Positions 34,753 through 42,005 of a DNA stretch of 54,343 bases are shown here, one piece after another. Numbering within the stretch: position 1 is the first letter of the stretch; every line of letters begins with the position of its first letter. The notes under the pieces are model-generated. The model made no database searches. It was not told the origin of the DNA and was given only the letters and a program-made list of their open reading frames with translations. Source of the DNA: JANLSO01 sp031362405. Its GTDB lineage: Bacteria; Actinomycetota; Thermoleophilia; Miltoncostaeales; Miltoncostaeaceae. The stretch is taken from positions 1 through 54,343 of the forward strand of contig JANLSO010000107.1 in the NCBI GenBank assembly GCA_031362405.1, in the 5' to 3' direction. The translations under genes and the position numbers were made by a program.

Positions 34753-35661
34753 TCAGCGAGCTGAGGGCAACGCGCGCGACGCGAACTGGCCGAAGCTCTC
34801 GAGCTTCACGTCGAGGTACCGGTCGTTCTGCAGATCGGTGAGGGCGGTCTGACCGTTCAGCATGTAGAGCTGGTAGGCGAGCATCACCGGCGTGAACACG
34901 TCTGTCGGGTCCTTCTCCGCTTCCGCCTTCACGGCGCGCAACTCGGCTTCCGAGCCCATCGAGTGACGCGCGAAGGTGCGGCCCGTCTGCGCCTCGATCG
35001 CCGTTGCCGCGTCAAGGATCGACACGCGGTCACCCGCGAAGGCGAATTTGCCGCTACCGATGCCGCGATCAAGCGCGGCGTGCGCCACCATGCGGGCGGT
35101 CGAATCGACGCTCGTAGCGTCGATCACCTGGGTGCCATCGCCCCAGAAAGCGACGGTCCCGGCGTCGTAGTCGAACGTGCCCATGCCGGGGCCGAACATC
35201 TCCATGAACGCGCCCTGCAACACATGGACATGCTCGATGCCGAGCGCGGCGATGGCCTCATCGGCCGTGCGGCGCATGTCGAACATCATGTGCTCTCCCG
35301 GCGTCGCCTTGAAGATGTCGAGGGCGTAGTCGGAGGGCAGCATCCGACGCACGCCGTTGTGCTGTCCGGCCTCCGCCAGCGCGATCTGGCCGTCGATAAT
35401 GACGTCGGGACCTCCCTGAACCGCCGACACGATCACATCGATTCCGTGTGTGGCGCGGTCGAGCGAGGGGCGATCGGCGAGGTCACCCTCGACCAGTTCG
35501 GAGCCACGTTCGAGCAGCGGCGTAACCGCGTCTTTCTTGGCGGTGCCTTCGTCAGGGCGGACGAGCAGTCGCAGCCGGGCCTCGGGCTGATCGAGCAGAT
35601 GACGCGCGATCTGGCTGCCGAACATGCCGGTTGCACCGACGAGGAGAACGTTCTGGCTCAT
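34753..35661 (-). CDS. NmrA-family NAD(P)-binding protein
   Basis: A 302-residue Rossmann protein of the NmrA/isoflavone reductase type. The N-terminus NVLLVGATGMFGSQIARHLL is the dinucleotide-binding loop, followed by RLRLLVRPDEGTAKKD, which fits NADP preference, and VEGDLADRPSLDRATHGIDV. There is no YxxxK dyad of classical short-chain dehydrogenases. The ATG at 35661 follows GAAGAGATC. It is divergent from a LysR regulator, with two copies of a palindromic site between them, so regulation by that LysR protein is likely. Confidence 0.87.
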   Translation of the reverse strand: MSQNVLLVGATGMFGSQIARHLLDQPEARLRLLVRPDEGTAKKDAVTPLLERGSELVEGDLADRPSLDRATHGIDVIVSAVQGGPDVIIDGQIALAEAGQHNGVRRMLPSDYALDIFKATPGEHMMFDMRRTADEAIAALGIEHVHVLQGAFMEMFGPGMGTFDYDAGTVAFWGDGTQVIDATSVDSTARMVAHAALDRGIGSGKFAFAGDRVSILDAATAIEAQTGRTFARHSMGSEAELRAVKAEAEKDPTDVFTPVMLAYQLYMLNGQTALTDLQNDRYLDVKLESFGQFASRALPSAR

Positions 35662-35704
35662 GATCTCTTCCTTTTCTGAGGTGAGGACGACCTCCAACTT
35701 AGAC

Positions 35705-35718
35705 GTTCCAAAATGGAT
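35705..35718. promoter_or_regulatory. LysR operator-like site, copy 1
   Basis: GTTCCAAAATGGAT: a left arm GTTCCA and an imperfect right arm. It lies 41 bp from copy 2 in the NmrA-LysR intergenic region, probably a regulator binding site. Confidence 0.5.
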
Positions 35719-35745
35719 GGCTAGACCCTATTTCATGGACACCAC

Positions 35746-35761
35746 GTTCCAAAAATGGAAC
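35746..35761. promoter_or_regulatory. LysR operator-like site, copy 2
   Basis: GTTCCAAAAATGGAAC: 6-bp perfect inverted repeat around AAAA, immediately upstream of the LysR start at 35771. It shares ACGTTCCAAAA with copy 1. Confidence 0.55.
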
Positions 35762-35770
35762 GCTGACGAG

Positions 35771-36655
35771 ATGAACCTCGCCGACCTCCACGCCTTTGTT
35801 CGCATCGCCGATCTCGGCAGCATTTCCGGTGCAGCGCGGTCGATGCGGAGCCCCAAGTCGTCGGTCAGCCGTTCGCTGGTCCGCCTTGAAGAGTCCGTCG
35901 GCGCCGTCCTCATCGAGCGATCGACGCGACGCCTGCGATTGACCGACGCCGGCCTACTGCTTCTCCGCCATGCCCGGCGCATCCTCGACGAGGTCGGCGA
36001 GGCGGAGACCGCCATCGGCGGCCTGACCGGGGTCCCCAGCGGAACGCTCAGGGTGAGCGTTCCGTTCACCCTCGCCGCCGGTCCGCTCGCCGCGATGCTG
36101 CCGCCGTTCCTCACTCGCTACCCGGAGGTTCGGGTCGCGCTGACCGTCGACAATCGGCCGATCGACCTACTCACCGAAGACATCGACGTCGCCATTCGGA
36201 TCGGCCCGCTCAATGACTCCGCGTTGATCGCCCGACGGCTGGCGACCTTCGCGCTGCGCACCTATGCCAGCCCCGCCTACCTGGAGAAAAACGGAACACC
36301 CGAGACGATCGACGATCTCGCACATCACACGCTCATCGCATCATCGGATCGGCGCTACACCTGGCGCTTCCGTGAGACATCCGGCGCGGTACACGAGTTC
36401 GAGGTCGGGCCCGGAACGGTCGTGCCCGACCCCGCCGTGGCAAAGATCATGGTGATCGCAGGTGCCGGCATTGCACGCCTTCCTGACTTCCACGCCACCG
36501 ACGCCCTCGCCGACGGCACGCTGGTGCGGGTCTTACCCCGCTGGGAAGGCGACTCGGTGGAAGCGCATGCGCTCTATCCCAGCCACCGCAGCCTGTCGGC
36601 GAAGGTCCGCGTGTTCATCGACGCCCTGGCCACGCATCTCGGGAATCGCGGCTAG
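35771..36655 (+). CDS. LysR-family transcription regulator
   Basis: A 294-residue regulator. The N-terminal winged helix is MNLADLHAFVRIADLGSISG followed by AARSMRSPKSSVSRSLVRLE, and the C-terminal half is a periplasmic-binding-like effector domain (VPFTLAAGPLAAMLPPFLTR). It belongs to the group lacking the usual long linker. ATG 35771 is chosen over ATG 35735 because the latter would place operator copy 2 inside the gene. The stop TAG shares CTAG with the stop of the convergent lpd pseudogene. Confidence 0.93.
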   Translation: MNLADLHAFVRIADLGSISGAARSMRSPKSSVSRSLVRLEESVGAVLIERSTRRLRLTDAGLLLLRHARRILDEVGEAETAIGGLTGVPSGTLRVSVPFTLAAGPLAAMLPPFLTRYPEVRVALTVDNRPIDLLTEDIDVAIRIGPLNDSALIARRLATFALRTYASPAYLEKNGTPETIDDLAHHTLIASSDRRYTWRFRETSGAVHEFEVGPGTVVPDPAVAKIMVIAGAGIARLPDFHATDALADGTLVRVLPRWEGDSVEAHALYPSHRSLSAKVRVFIDALATHLGNRG

Positions 36656-37299
36656 CTCCGCGTTCGTCCGAGCCAGGTCGAAGGGGCGGGACTCGTCATC
36701 GTGCTGTTCGCTACGACGTCTCCCGCCGCGTAGAGATCGCCGACGCCGGTGTGACCACGGGCGCCGACGGCGATGTGGCCTTCTCGGTCGGGCGCAAACG
36801 CCGAGCGTTTCACGACCGAGATCCGCAGTGTCGCAAGCCCGCCGGGCGGTGACCACCACCGCATCGGCCCGTATCGTCGAGGCGACATCGGGCGCGACCT
36901 CGATGCCCGGCAGCTCGCCGCTGCACCCCACGACGCGCCCTCCGCCGCGCACATCAACCCCCCGCGCGCCGCGAGCGCCGCGACAACCGCCGTCCGGGCG
37001 CCGGGGTGTTCACCGGGCAACAGCTCCTGCCCGGCCTCCATCAGGACGACGCGTACTGCGCTGGTCGGCGGCGACAAGCACCATCGCCAGGTCGACTCCC
37101 GACTGTGCGGCCCTCAGACCCCAGCGCCGCGCATTTGTCGACGCGGCATCCCGGCGAGGCAGACGGCTCCGCGATGGCCGGCCCCACCGAGACGCTTGTG
37201 TTCGACCACGACCACCTCGGCGCCAAGATGCGCGGCGCGAAGGGCGGCCGCGGTGCCTGCCGGGCCGCCTCCGATCACGCACAGCTGGGCATCGGGCAC
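36652..37299 (-). pseudogene. Decayed dihydrolipoamide dehydrogenase-like flavoprotein (former GcvL/Lpd)
   Basis: Starts at GTG 37299, with a GGAG site 10 nt after the gcvH stop, so it was once an operon gene. The FAD-binding start is intact: LCVIGGGPAGTAAALRAAHL. Then the CxxxxC redox region is broken (GAVCLAGMPRRQ) and the frame ends at 37114. Fragments follow in other frames: WGLRAAQSGVDLAMVLVAAD, VVLMEAGQELLPGE with an NAD-domain segment, and HTGVGDLYAAGDVVA. The whole is 648 bp against about 1.4 kb for a functional gene, and the C-terminal dimerisation domain is missing. Clearly non-functional. Confidence 0.72.
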
Positions 37300-37309
37300 C
37301 GATCAACTC

Positions 37310-37705
37310 CTAACTGAGACCCGCGAGATAGGCGCGGTAGGCCGGCTCGTCCATCAAGGTGTCGAGTTCAGCCGGGTCGCTGAGGCGAATGCGAATCAGC
37401 CAGCCTTCGCCGTATGGGTCGTTGTTGACCAGCTCGGGCGTAGAAGTCATCCGGGCGTTCACGGCCAGCACCTCGCCGCTGGCGGGCGAGAAGATGTCCG
37501 AGACCGCCTTCACCGATTCGAGCTCACCGTACGACGTGTCTTTGGCGATCGTGGCTCCGACCTGGGGCGGATCGAAGTACACGACCTCGCCGAGGGCGTC
37601 TTGGGCGAACCACGTGATGCCCAGCACGGCCTCGTCGCCGTCGAGTCTTAGCCAGTCGTGCTCAGGGTGGTATCGCAAGTCTGCCGGATAGTGCTCTTCG
37701 GCCAT
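37310..37705 (-). CDS. gcvH: Glycine cleavage system H protein
   Basis: The lipoyl carrier that shuttles the aminomethyl group between P, T and L proteins. The lipoylation site is in YGELESVKAVSDIFSP (Lys about 70). The start, ADLRYHPEHDWLRLDGDEAV, and the WFAQDALGEVVYFD motif are typical. 131 residues, normal. It begins 9 nt after gcvT and is followed by a ruined L-protein gene, so a dihydrolipoamide dehydrogenase must come from elsewhere. Confidence 0.96.
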   Translation of the reverse strand: MAEEHYPADLRYHPEHDWLRLDGDEAVLGITWFAQDALGEVVYFDPPQVGATIAKDTSYGELESVKAVSDIFSPASGEVLAVNARMTSTPELVNNDPYGEGWLIRIRLSDPAELDTLMDEPAYRAYLAGLS

Positions 37706-37714
37706 GGCGGGGCG

Positions 37715-38812
37715 TCAGCCTTTCTTCGGTGAGCTGTCGACAAGCGGCCGGCGCGCGATGCGTGCGGCCTTGTGCGTGCCGCGGATATCGATCGCGACCT
37801 CGCGGCCCGGTTCGGTCCAGGCGCGCTCGACGTAGGCCATTCCAATGCCTCTGTCGAGCACCGGCGAAAGCGTGCCGCTGGTCACGGTGCCAATTGTGCG
37901 ACCGTCGGCGATCACGGCGGCGCCAGCGCGGGGGATGCCCGGCTCAGTGAGAGTGAAGGCGCAGAGCTTCTCCGGCGTACCGTCGGCCGCCTGCCGGCGC
38001 AGAGTTTCACAACCGGCAAACGCACCGTCGGCGACGTCGCAGGCCCAAGTGAGCGCGGCTTCGATCGGCGTGCGGTCGCGGCTGAGCTCCTGCCCGTACA
38101 GCGGGTAGCCCATCTCGGTGCGCAGGGTGTCCCGAGCGACCAACCCCGCCGGCGTGGCGGGGTGCTCGCCGCTTGTCAGGGCGTCCCACACACGCGGGGC
38201 CTGCCCCCATGGGCAAAGGATCTCCACACCCGGCTCACCGGTGTACCCGGTGCGGGCGATAAACGCAGGAGCGCCGCAGATGCCGTCCTCCGTGACCTCG
38301 AAGTACTCCAGGTTGAGCGGGCCTGGGGTCGAGACGAGCGACGCGAGACCGTCTTTCCACGCGGGCCCCTGGAGCGCCAACATGGCGATCTCGCGGGAGC
38401 GGTCGGCGACATCGGCTTCCGGGCCGGAGCGCTCCATCAGCCGCGCCAGACACGCGGCCACGTTCGCGGCGTTCACCACGAGCAAAAACCGGTCAAGCAG
38501 GCCGTAGACGATCAGGTCGTCGATCACGCCGCCGTCGTCGTCGAGCATCAGCGTGTACTGCGCCTGGCCCGGGCCGACCTCACCAAGATCGTTGGTAAGT
38601 GCCCACGAGAGCAGTTCGCGTGCGCCGGGGCCGGTGACCTCGATCTGGCCCATGTGGGAAACATCAAAGATCCCACAGGCCTCCCGCACGGCCATGTGCT
38701 CGGTACGTGGCGAGCCGTAGTGCAGGGGCATCTGCCACCCGGCGAACGCGCCAAAACGGGCGCCCGCCGCGGCGTGTCGGTCGTACAGGGACGTGCGAGG
38801 ACCGTCAGTCAT
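37715..38812 (-). CDS. gcvT: Aminomethyltransferase (glycine cleavage T protein)
   Basis: Transfers the methylene group from the H protein to tetrahydrofolate, releasing ammonia. The N-terminus LYDRHAAAGARFGAFAGWQM, the RTGYTGEPGVEI motif, and the C-terminal beta-barrel (VTSGTLSPVLDRGIGMAYVE) are as in the family. 365 residues. It is transcribed from just downstream of ftsZ (67-bp gap), followed by gcvH. Its partner gcvP lies 9 kb upstream in the same orientation behind a glycine riboswitch. No riboswitch precedes gcvT itself. Confidence 0.96.
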   Translation of the reverse strand: MTDGPRTSLYDRHAAAGARFGAFAGWQMPLHYGSPRTEHMAVREACGIFDVSHMGQIEVTGPGARELLSWALTNDLGEVGPGQAQYTLMLDDDGGVIDDLIVYGLLDRFLLVVNAANVAACLARLMERSGPEADVADRSREIAMLALQGPAWKDGLASLVSTPGPLNLEYFEVTEDGICGAPAFIARTGYTGEPGVEILCPWGQAPRVWDALTSGEHPATPAGLVARDTLRTEMGYPLYGQELSRDRTPIEAALTWACDVADGAFAGCETLRRQAADGTPEKLCAFTLTEPGIPRAGAAVIADGRTIGTVTSGTLSPVLDRGIGMAYVERAWTEPGREVAIDIRGTHKAARIARRPLVDSSPKKG

Positions 38813-38836
38813 TCGAGATGAGACGGTACCAGGGCC

Positions 38837-38874
38837 CTCGGCCCACCGGGCCCGTCAGGCCCCGATGGGCCGAG
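38837..38874 (-). terminator. Hairpin after ftsZ
   Basis: CTCGGCCCA (38837-38845) and TGGGCCGAG (38866-38874) form a perfect 9-bp stem, with an additional GC-rich inner region. It begins 6 nt after the ftsZ stop and lies upstream of gcvT. No U-tract; it may reduce read-through rather than end it. Confidence 0.45.
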
Positions 38875-38879
38875 CGATG

Positions 38880-40007
38880 TCAGCTGCCTTTGAGGAAGTC
38901 CGGGATCTCGAGGGCGTCGTCGGAGATCTGGAGTCCCTCGCGCTCACGGGTATCGAGAACGACGGTCGAACGGTTCGAGGTCGGGGTGGGTGTCGCGGAG
39001 GTCGAACCACGCCCACCGGTTGACGACGATGTCGATCGACGTTCCGCGGGAGTCGGCTCGCCGAAGTCACCATCGAAGCCGGTGGCGATGACCGTCACGC
39101 GCAGCTGGTCTCCGCAGGCCTCGTCGATGACCGCGCCGAAGATCACGTTGCAGTCGTCGTCGGCGGCGCTGCGGATGATGCTGGCCGCCTCGTCGATCTC
39201 GAACAGGCCAAGATCGGGTCCACCGGTGATGTTGAGGAGCACGCCGGTCGCGCCCGACACGGTCGTCTCGAGCAGCGGGCTCGAGATCGCGGCGCGTGCC
39301 GCTTCGGCCGCCCGGTTCTCGCCCGACGCCGACCCGATGCCCATCAGCGACGCGCCCGCGTCGGCCATGACCGTCCGCACGTCGGCGAAGTCGAGGTTGA
39401 TGAGACCGGGGACGGTGATGAGGTCGGTGATGCCCTGCACACCCTGGCGCAGAACGTCGTCGGCCATCCGGAACGCTTCGATGATCGACGTGCGCCGCTC
39501 GACGACCTGGATGAGCCGCTCATTCGGAATGACGATCAACGCGTCGACGTACTTCTTGAGGCCCTCGATGCCCTCCTCGGCCCGACGCATGCGCTGGCGA
39601 CCCTCGAATGAGAACGGGCGGGTGACGACCCCGACGGTGAGCGCACCCTGCTCCTTGGCGATCTGTGCCAGCACCGGTGCGGCGCCCGTGCCCGTCCCGC
39701 CACCTTCACCCGCGGTCACGAAGACCATGTCTGCGCCGCGGACGGCTTCTTTCAGCTCTTCGCGGCTCTCCTCTGCGGCGTCACGGCCTACCCGAGGGTC
39801 AGCGCCCGCGCCGAGACCCTTCGTTATCGATCCACCGATGTGGACCTTCACGTCGGCGTCGCACATCGACAGCGCCTGGGCGTCGGTGTTGACGGCGATG
39901 AACTCCACCCCGCGCAGACCCGCGTCGACCATCCGGTTCACGGCGTTCGTCCCGCCCCCACCGACGCCGCAGACCTTGATGACCGCTAGGTAGTTGTTGG
40001 CTTCCAC
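38880..40007 (-). CDS. ftsZ: Cell division GTPase FtsZ
   Basis: Tubulin homologue that forms the division ring. GTP-binding elements are VCGVGGGGTNAVNRM, AGEGGGTGTGAAP and the T7-loop region LINLDFADVRTVM; the C-terminal conserved peptide is IPDFLKGS. GTG 40007 follows GAGGAGGG at suitable spacing and gives VEANNYLAVIKVCG, the usual start; 375 residues. An in-frame ATG 52 codons upstream (40163) sits directly at the predicted start of transcription and would give an N-terminal extension; see findings. No ftsA gene lies nearby, as expected for actinobacteria. Confidence 0.96.
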   Translation of the reverse strand: MEANNYLAVIKVCGVGGGGTNAVNRMVDAGLRGVEFIAVNTDAQALSMCDADVKVHIGGSITKGLGAGADPRVGRDAAEESREELKEAVRGADMVFVTAGEGGGTGTGAAPVLAQIAKEQGALTVGVVTRPFSFEGRQRMRRAEEGIEGLKKYVDALIVIPNERLIQVVERRTSIIEAFRMADDVLRQGVQGITDLITVPGLINLDFADVRTVMADAGASLMGIGSASGENRAAEAARAAISSPLLETTVSGATGVLLNITGGPDLGLFEIDEAASIIRSAADDDCNVIFGAVIDEACGDQLRVTVIATGFDGDFGEPTPAERRSTSSSTGGRGSTSATPTPTSNRSTVVLDTREREGLQISDDALEIPDFLKGS

Positions 40008-40278
40008 TCGCTCGCCCTCCTCCGCCGACCGCGCGACGGATGGTGTCTCGATGATGGCTTCACGGTGTTCATGCGGGTTTTCAACAACCCTCGATGCTGG
40101 GTTGATGCCTTGATGGCTGCCCACCTCACCCCGTCGAACCGCTGTCGGGCACTTCACGTCCATCAAACACGCTAGGTCTGAGACCCCCCGATGTCAACCC
40201 TGGGTGGAAGGTTTGTCACAAGACTCGACCACCACTCAAGTCTTGAACGCTCGACCTCATCCTGAGATTGATAGTGAG
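40008..40278. other. ftsQ-ftsZ intergenic region and ftsZ leader
   Basis: 270 bp containing the ftsZ promoter at 40169-40197 and about 155 bp of transcribed leader that is open in frame with ftsZ (MDVKCPTAVRRGEVGSHQG at its start). CTTGAACGCTC- and ACTCAAGTCTTGA-like repeats lie at 40222-40255, upstream of the promoter. Confidence 0.55.
40169..40197 (-). promoter_or_regulatory. ftsZ promoter (sigma-70 type)
   Basis: TTGACA (40197-40192) and TAGCGT (40174-40169) on the minus strand, separated by exactly 17 nt. It is the clearest promoter in the window. The ATG at 40163 is 5 nt after the -10, so transcription would begin at or next to this ATG. Confidence 0.7.
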
Positions 40279-41094
40279 TTACGTCTCCGGGACGTCCGCG
40301 GTGGCGGCGGTCGCTGAGCCGATTCCGCCCGCCACCGCCCGTTCGGGCACGGTCACATCGATATACGTGGCAGCGCGCAGCTCCTCGTCGGGGAGATCGT
40401 TTACCACCGCCGCAAGTGCCGTGGCTTTGGCCGCAAGGCGCTGTGGCGAGCCGATGATCAGGCGTGGCCCGTCGCTACCCAGGCGGCCCTCGAGCCGGTT
40501 GCCCACGATCTGGACCGCCCGCACCCGGACGGCCAGTCGGGCATCCAGCGCGCCGGCGAACGTCACCGCCGAACGAAGCCCCGACGGGATCTCTTGCCCG
40601 GCGACCAATGGGGTCCCGGCGGCAGCAAGGATTCGTGGCAGTTGGGCGCCGCTTCCCTCCGACGGCCCCATCACGCGGCCGCGTGCGGAAACAAGCATCG
40701 ACACGCCAGCGGGGGCCGTAACAACGGCGACCGGGCGTGCAGGGATCACCTCGACCACGATGCCGAGCGGCAGGTCGCGCGAAACGATGACGTCGCTTAC
40801 CCACGCCGAGGTCTGGGCCGTAACGCGCAGGTCTGCGATCGGGGGCCTCAGCAGGCTGCCTCCCCCGGCCGCATCGTTGAGGGCACGCTCGAGCGCGACC
40901 TTGTCGGGGCCCTCGTATCCGCTGAGGCGAACGCCCTGCGCCGCCAGGACCGGCCCGGTTACGAGCCACCAACCGACGAGGGCTCCCCCGGCCGCGGCGC
41001 CGGCGGCGGCGACCATGCGCCGGCGTACCTGCGCTCGATCGGCGGCAACCTGTTTGGCGCGTCGTGCCATCGCCGGATGACTTCGGGCCGTCAT
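40279..41094 (-). CDS. ftsQ: Cell division protein FtsQ/DivIB
   Basis: A 271-residue bitopic division protein linking early and late divisome parts. A basic cytoplasmic start (MARRAKQVAADRAQVRRR) is followed by one membrane helix at about residues 28-50 and a POTRA-like domain (AQGVRLSGYEGPDKVALERA, LPLGIVVEVIPARPVAVV). ATG 41094 overlaps the murB stop as ATGA. Identification rests on fold features and on its position between murB and ftsZ, since FtsQ sequence is poorly conserved. Confidence 0.88.
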   Translation of the reverse strand: MTARSHPAMARRAKQVAADRAQVRRRMVAAAGAAAGGALVGWWLVTGPVLAAQGVRLSGYEGPDKVALERALNDAAGGGSLLRPPIADLRVTAQTSAWVSDVIVSRDLPLGIVVEVIPARPVAVVTAPAGVSMLVSARGRVMGPSEGSGAQLPRILAAAGTPLVAGQEIPSGLRSAVTFAGALDARLAVRVRAVQIVGNRLEGRLGSDGPRLIIGSPQRLAAKATALAAVVNDLPDEELRAATYIDVTVPERAVAGGIGSATAATADVPET

Positions 41095-42005
41095 GCGATC
41101 TCGGGCAGCGGGGCACGGATGATGCCCCACTCAGGATGCAGATAGCGCACCTCGGGCTCGAGGACGGGGCCTCCTTCGGAATGGACCCGCCGACGCCCCT
41201 CGGCCATGAGCGCCAAGACGTCCGCGGCGCGGCATCCGTCGCCGACCTCGATGAAGTTTGCGTGTACCGGAGAGAACCGGGCATGCCCGATTTGCATCCC
41301 CTTGCAGCCGGCCGCCTCGAGCAGGCGACCCGACGAGTCGCCCGGCGGATTGGTGAACACGCTGCCGAAGGTGCGCACGCCCTGCGGCTGGGTGGAGCGG
41401 CGGTGGCCGCGCATCTCGTCAAGGCGCGCAGAGATCCGCTCGACGTCCCCCGGGCGCAGCGCAAAGCCGACCGCCGCAACGACCTCCCCCACCTCGACGC
41501 CGGAATGCCGGTAGCGAAGGTCGAGGTCTTGCGGGCCGACGCGCCGCCGCCCTTCGGCGCAGCAGATGACGGCCCAGCGAAGGACGTCCTTCAGCTCAGA
41601 CCGGTACGCCCCGGCGTTCATGGCCACGGCCCCGCCGGCGGTACCCGGGATGCTGGCGCCGAACTCGAGGCCGGTCAGGCCGCAGTTCGCGGCGCGTTGC
41701 ACGGCGCGTGGCAGCGATGCACCGCCGCCACACCAGATGTCGGTTCCGCGGACGGAGATCCCCGCCAGGCGTCCGCGCAGGCGCAGCACCAACCCGCGAA
41801 AGCCCTCGTCAGAGACGATCAGGTTCGATCCCCGGCCGATCACCGCGACGGGCAGCTCGTGCTCCTTGGCCCATGCCAGGGCAGTGGTCACCTCACCGAA
41901 CGACGTGGCCGTACACAGCGCCTGCGCAGCGCCACCGACCTTGATGGTGGTCAGCGGGGCGAGCGGGGCGCCGCGCGTGAGATCACGTGGCGTGCGGGAG
42001 ACCAT
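41091..42005 (-). CDS. murB: UDP-N-acetylenolpyruvoylglucosamine reductase
   Basis: Reduces UDP-GlcNAc-enolpyruvate to UDP-MurNAc with NADPH. FAD-binding motifs VIGRGSNLIVSDEGFRG and GASIPGTAGGAVAMNAGAY are present, and the catalytic Ser lies in TFGSVFTNPPGDSSG, followed by GRLLEAAGCKGMQIGHARFS. About 304 residues from ATG 42005, the type I length. It overlaps the murC end by 23 nt; ATG 42020 is an alternative start. Confidence 0.95.
   Translation of the reverse strand: MVSRTPRDLTRGAPLAPLTTIKVGGAAQALCTATSFGEVTTALAWAKEHELPVAVIGRGSNLIVSDEGFRGLVLRLRGRLAGISVRGTDIWCGGGASLPRAVQRAANCGLTGLEFGASIPGTAGGAVAMNAGAYRSELKDVLRWAVICCAEGRRRVGPQDLDLRYRHSGVEVGEVVAAVGFALRPGDVERISARLDEMRGHRRSTQPQGVRTFGSVFTNPPGDSSGRLLEAAGCKGMQIGHARFSPVHANFIEVGDGCRAADVLALMAEGRRRVHSEGGPVLEPEVRYLHPEWGIIRAPLPEIA

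Noticed and set aside
36600..36660. Shared CTAG stop codons of LysR and the lpd remnant as a regulatory feature
   Set aside because: Convergent stops overlapping by a palindromic CTAG occur by chance in compact genomes.
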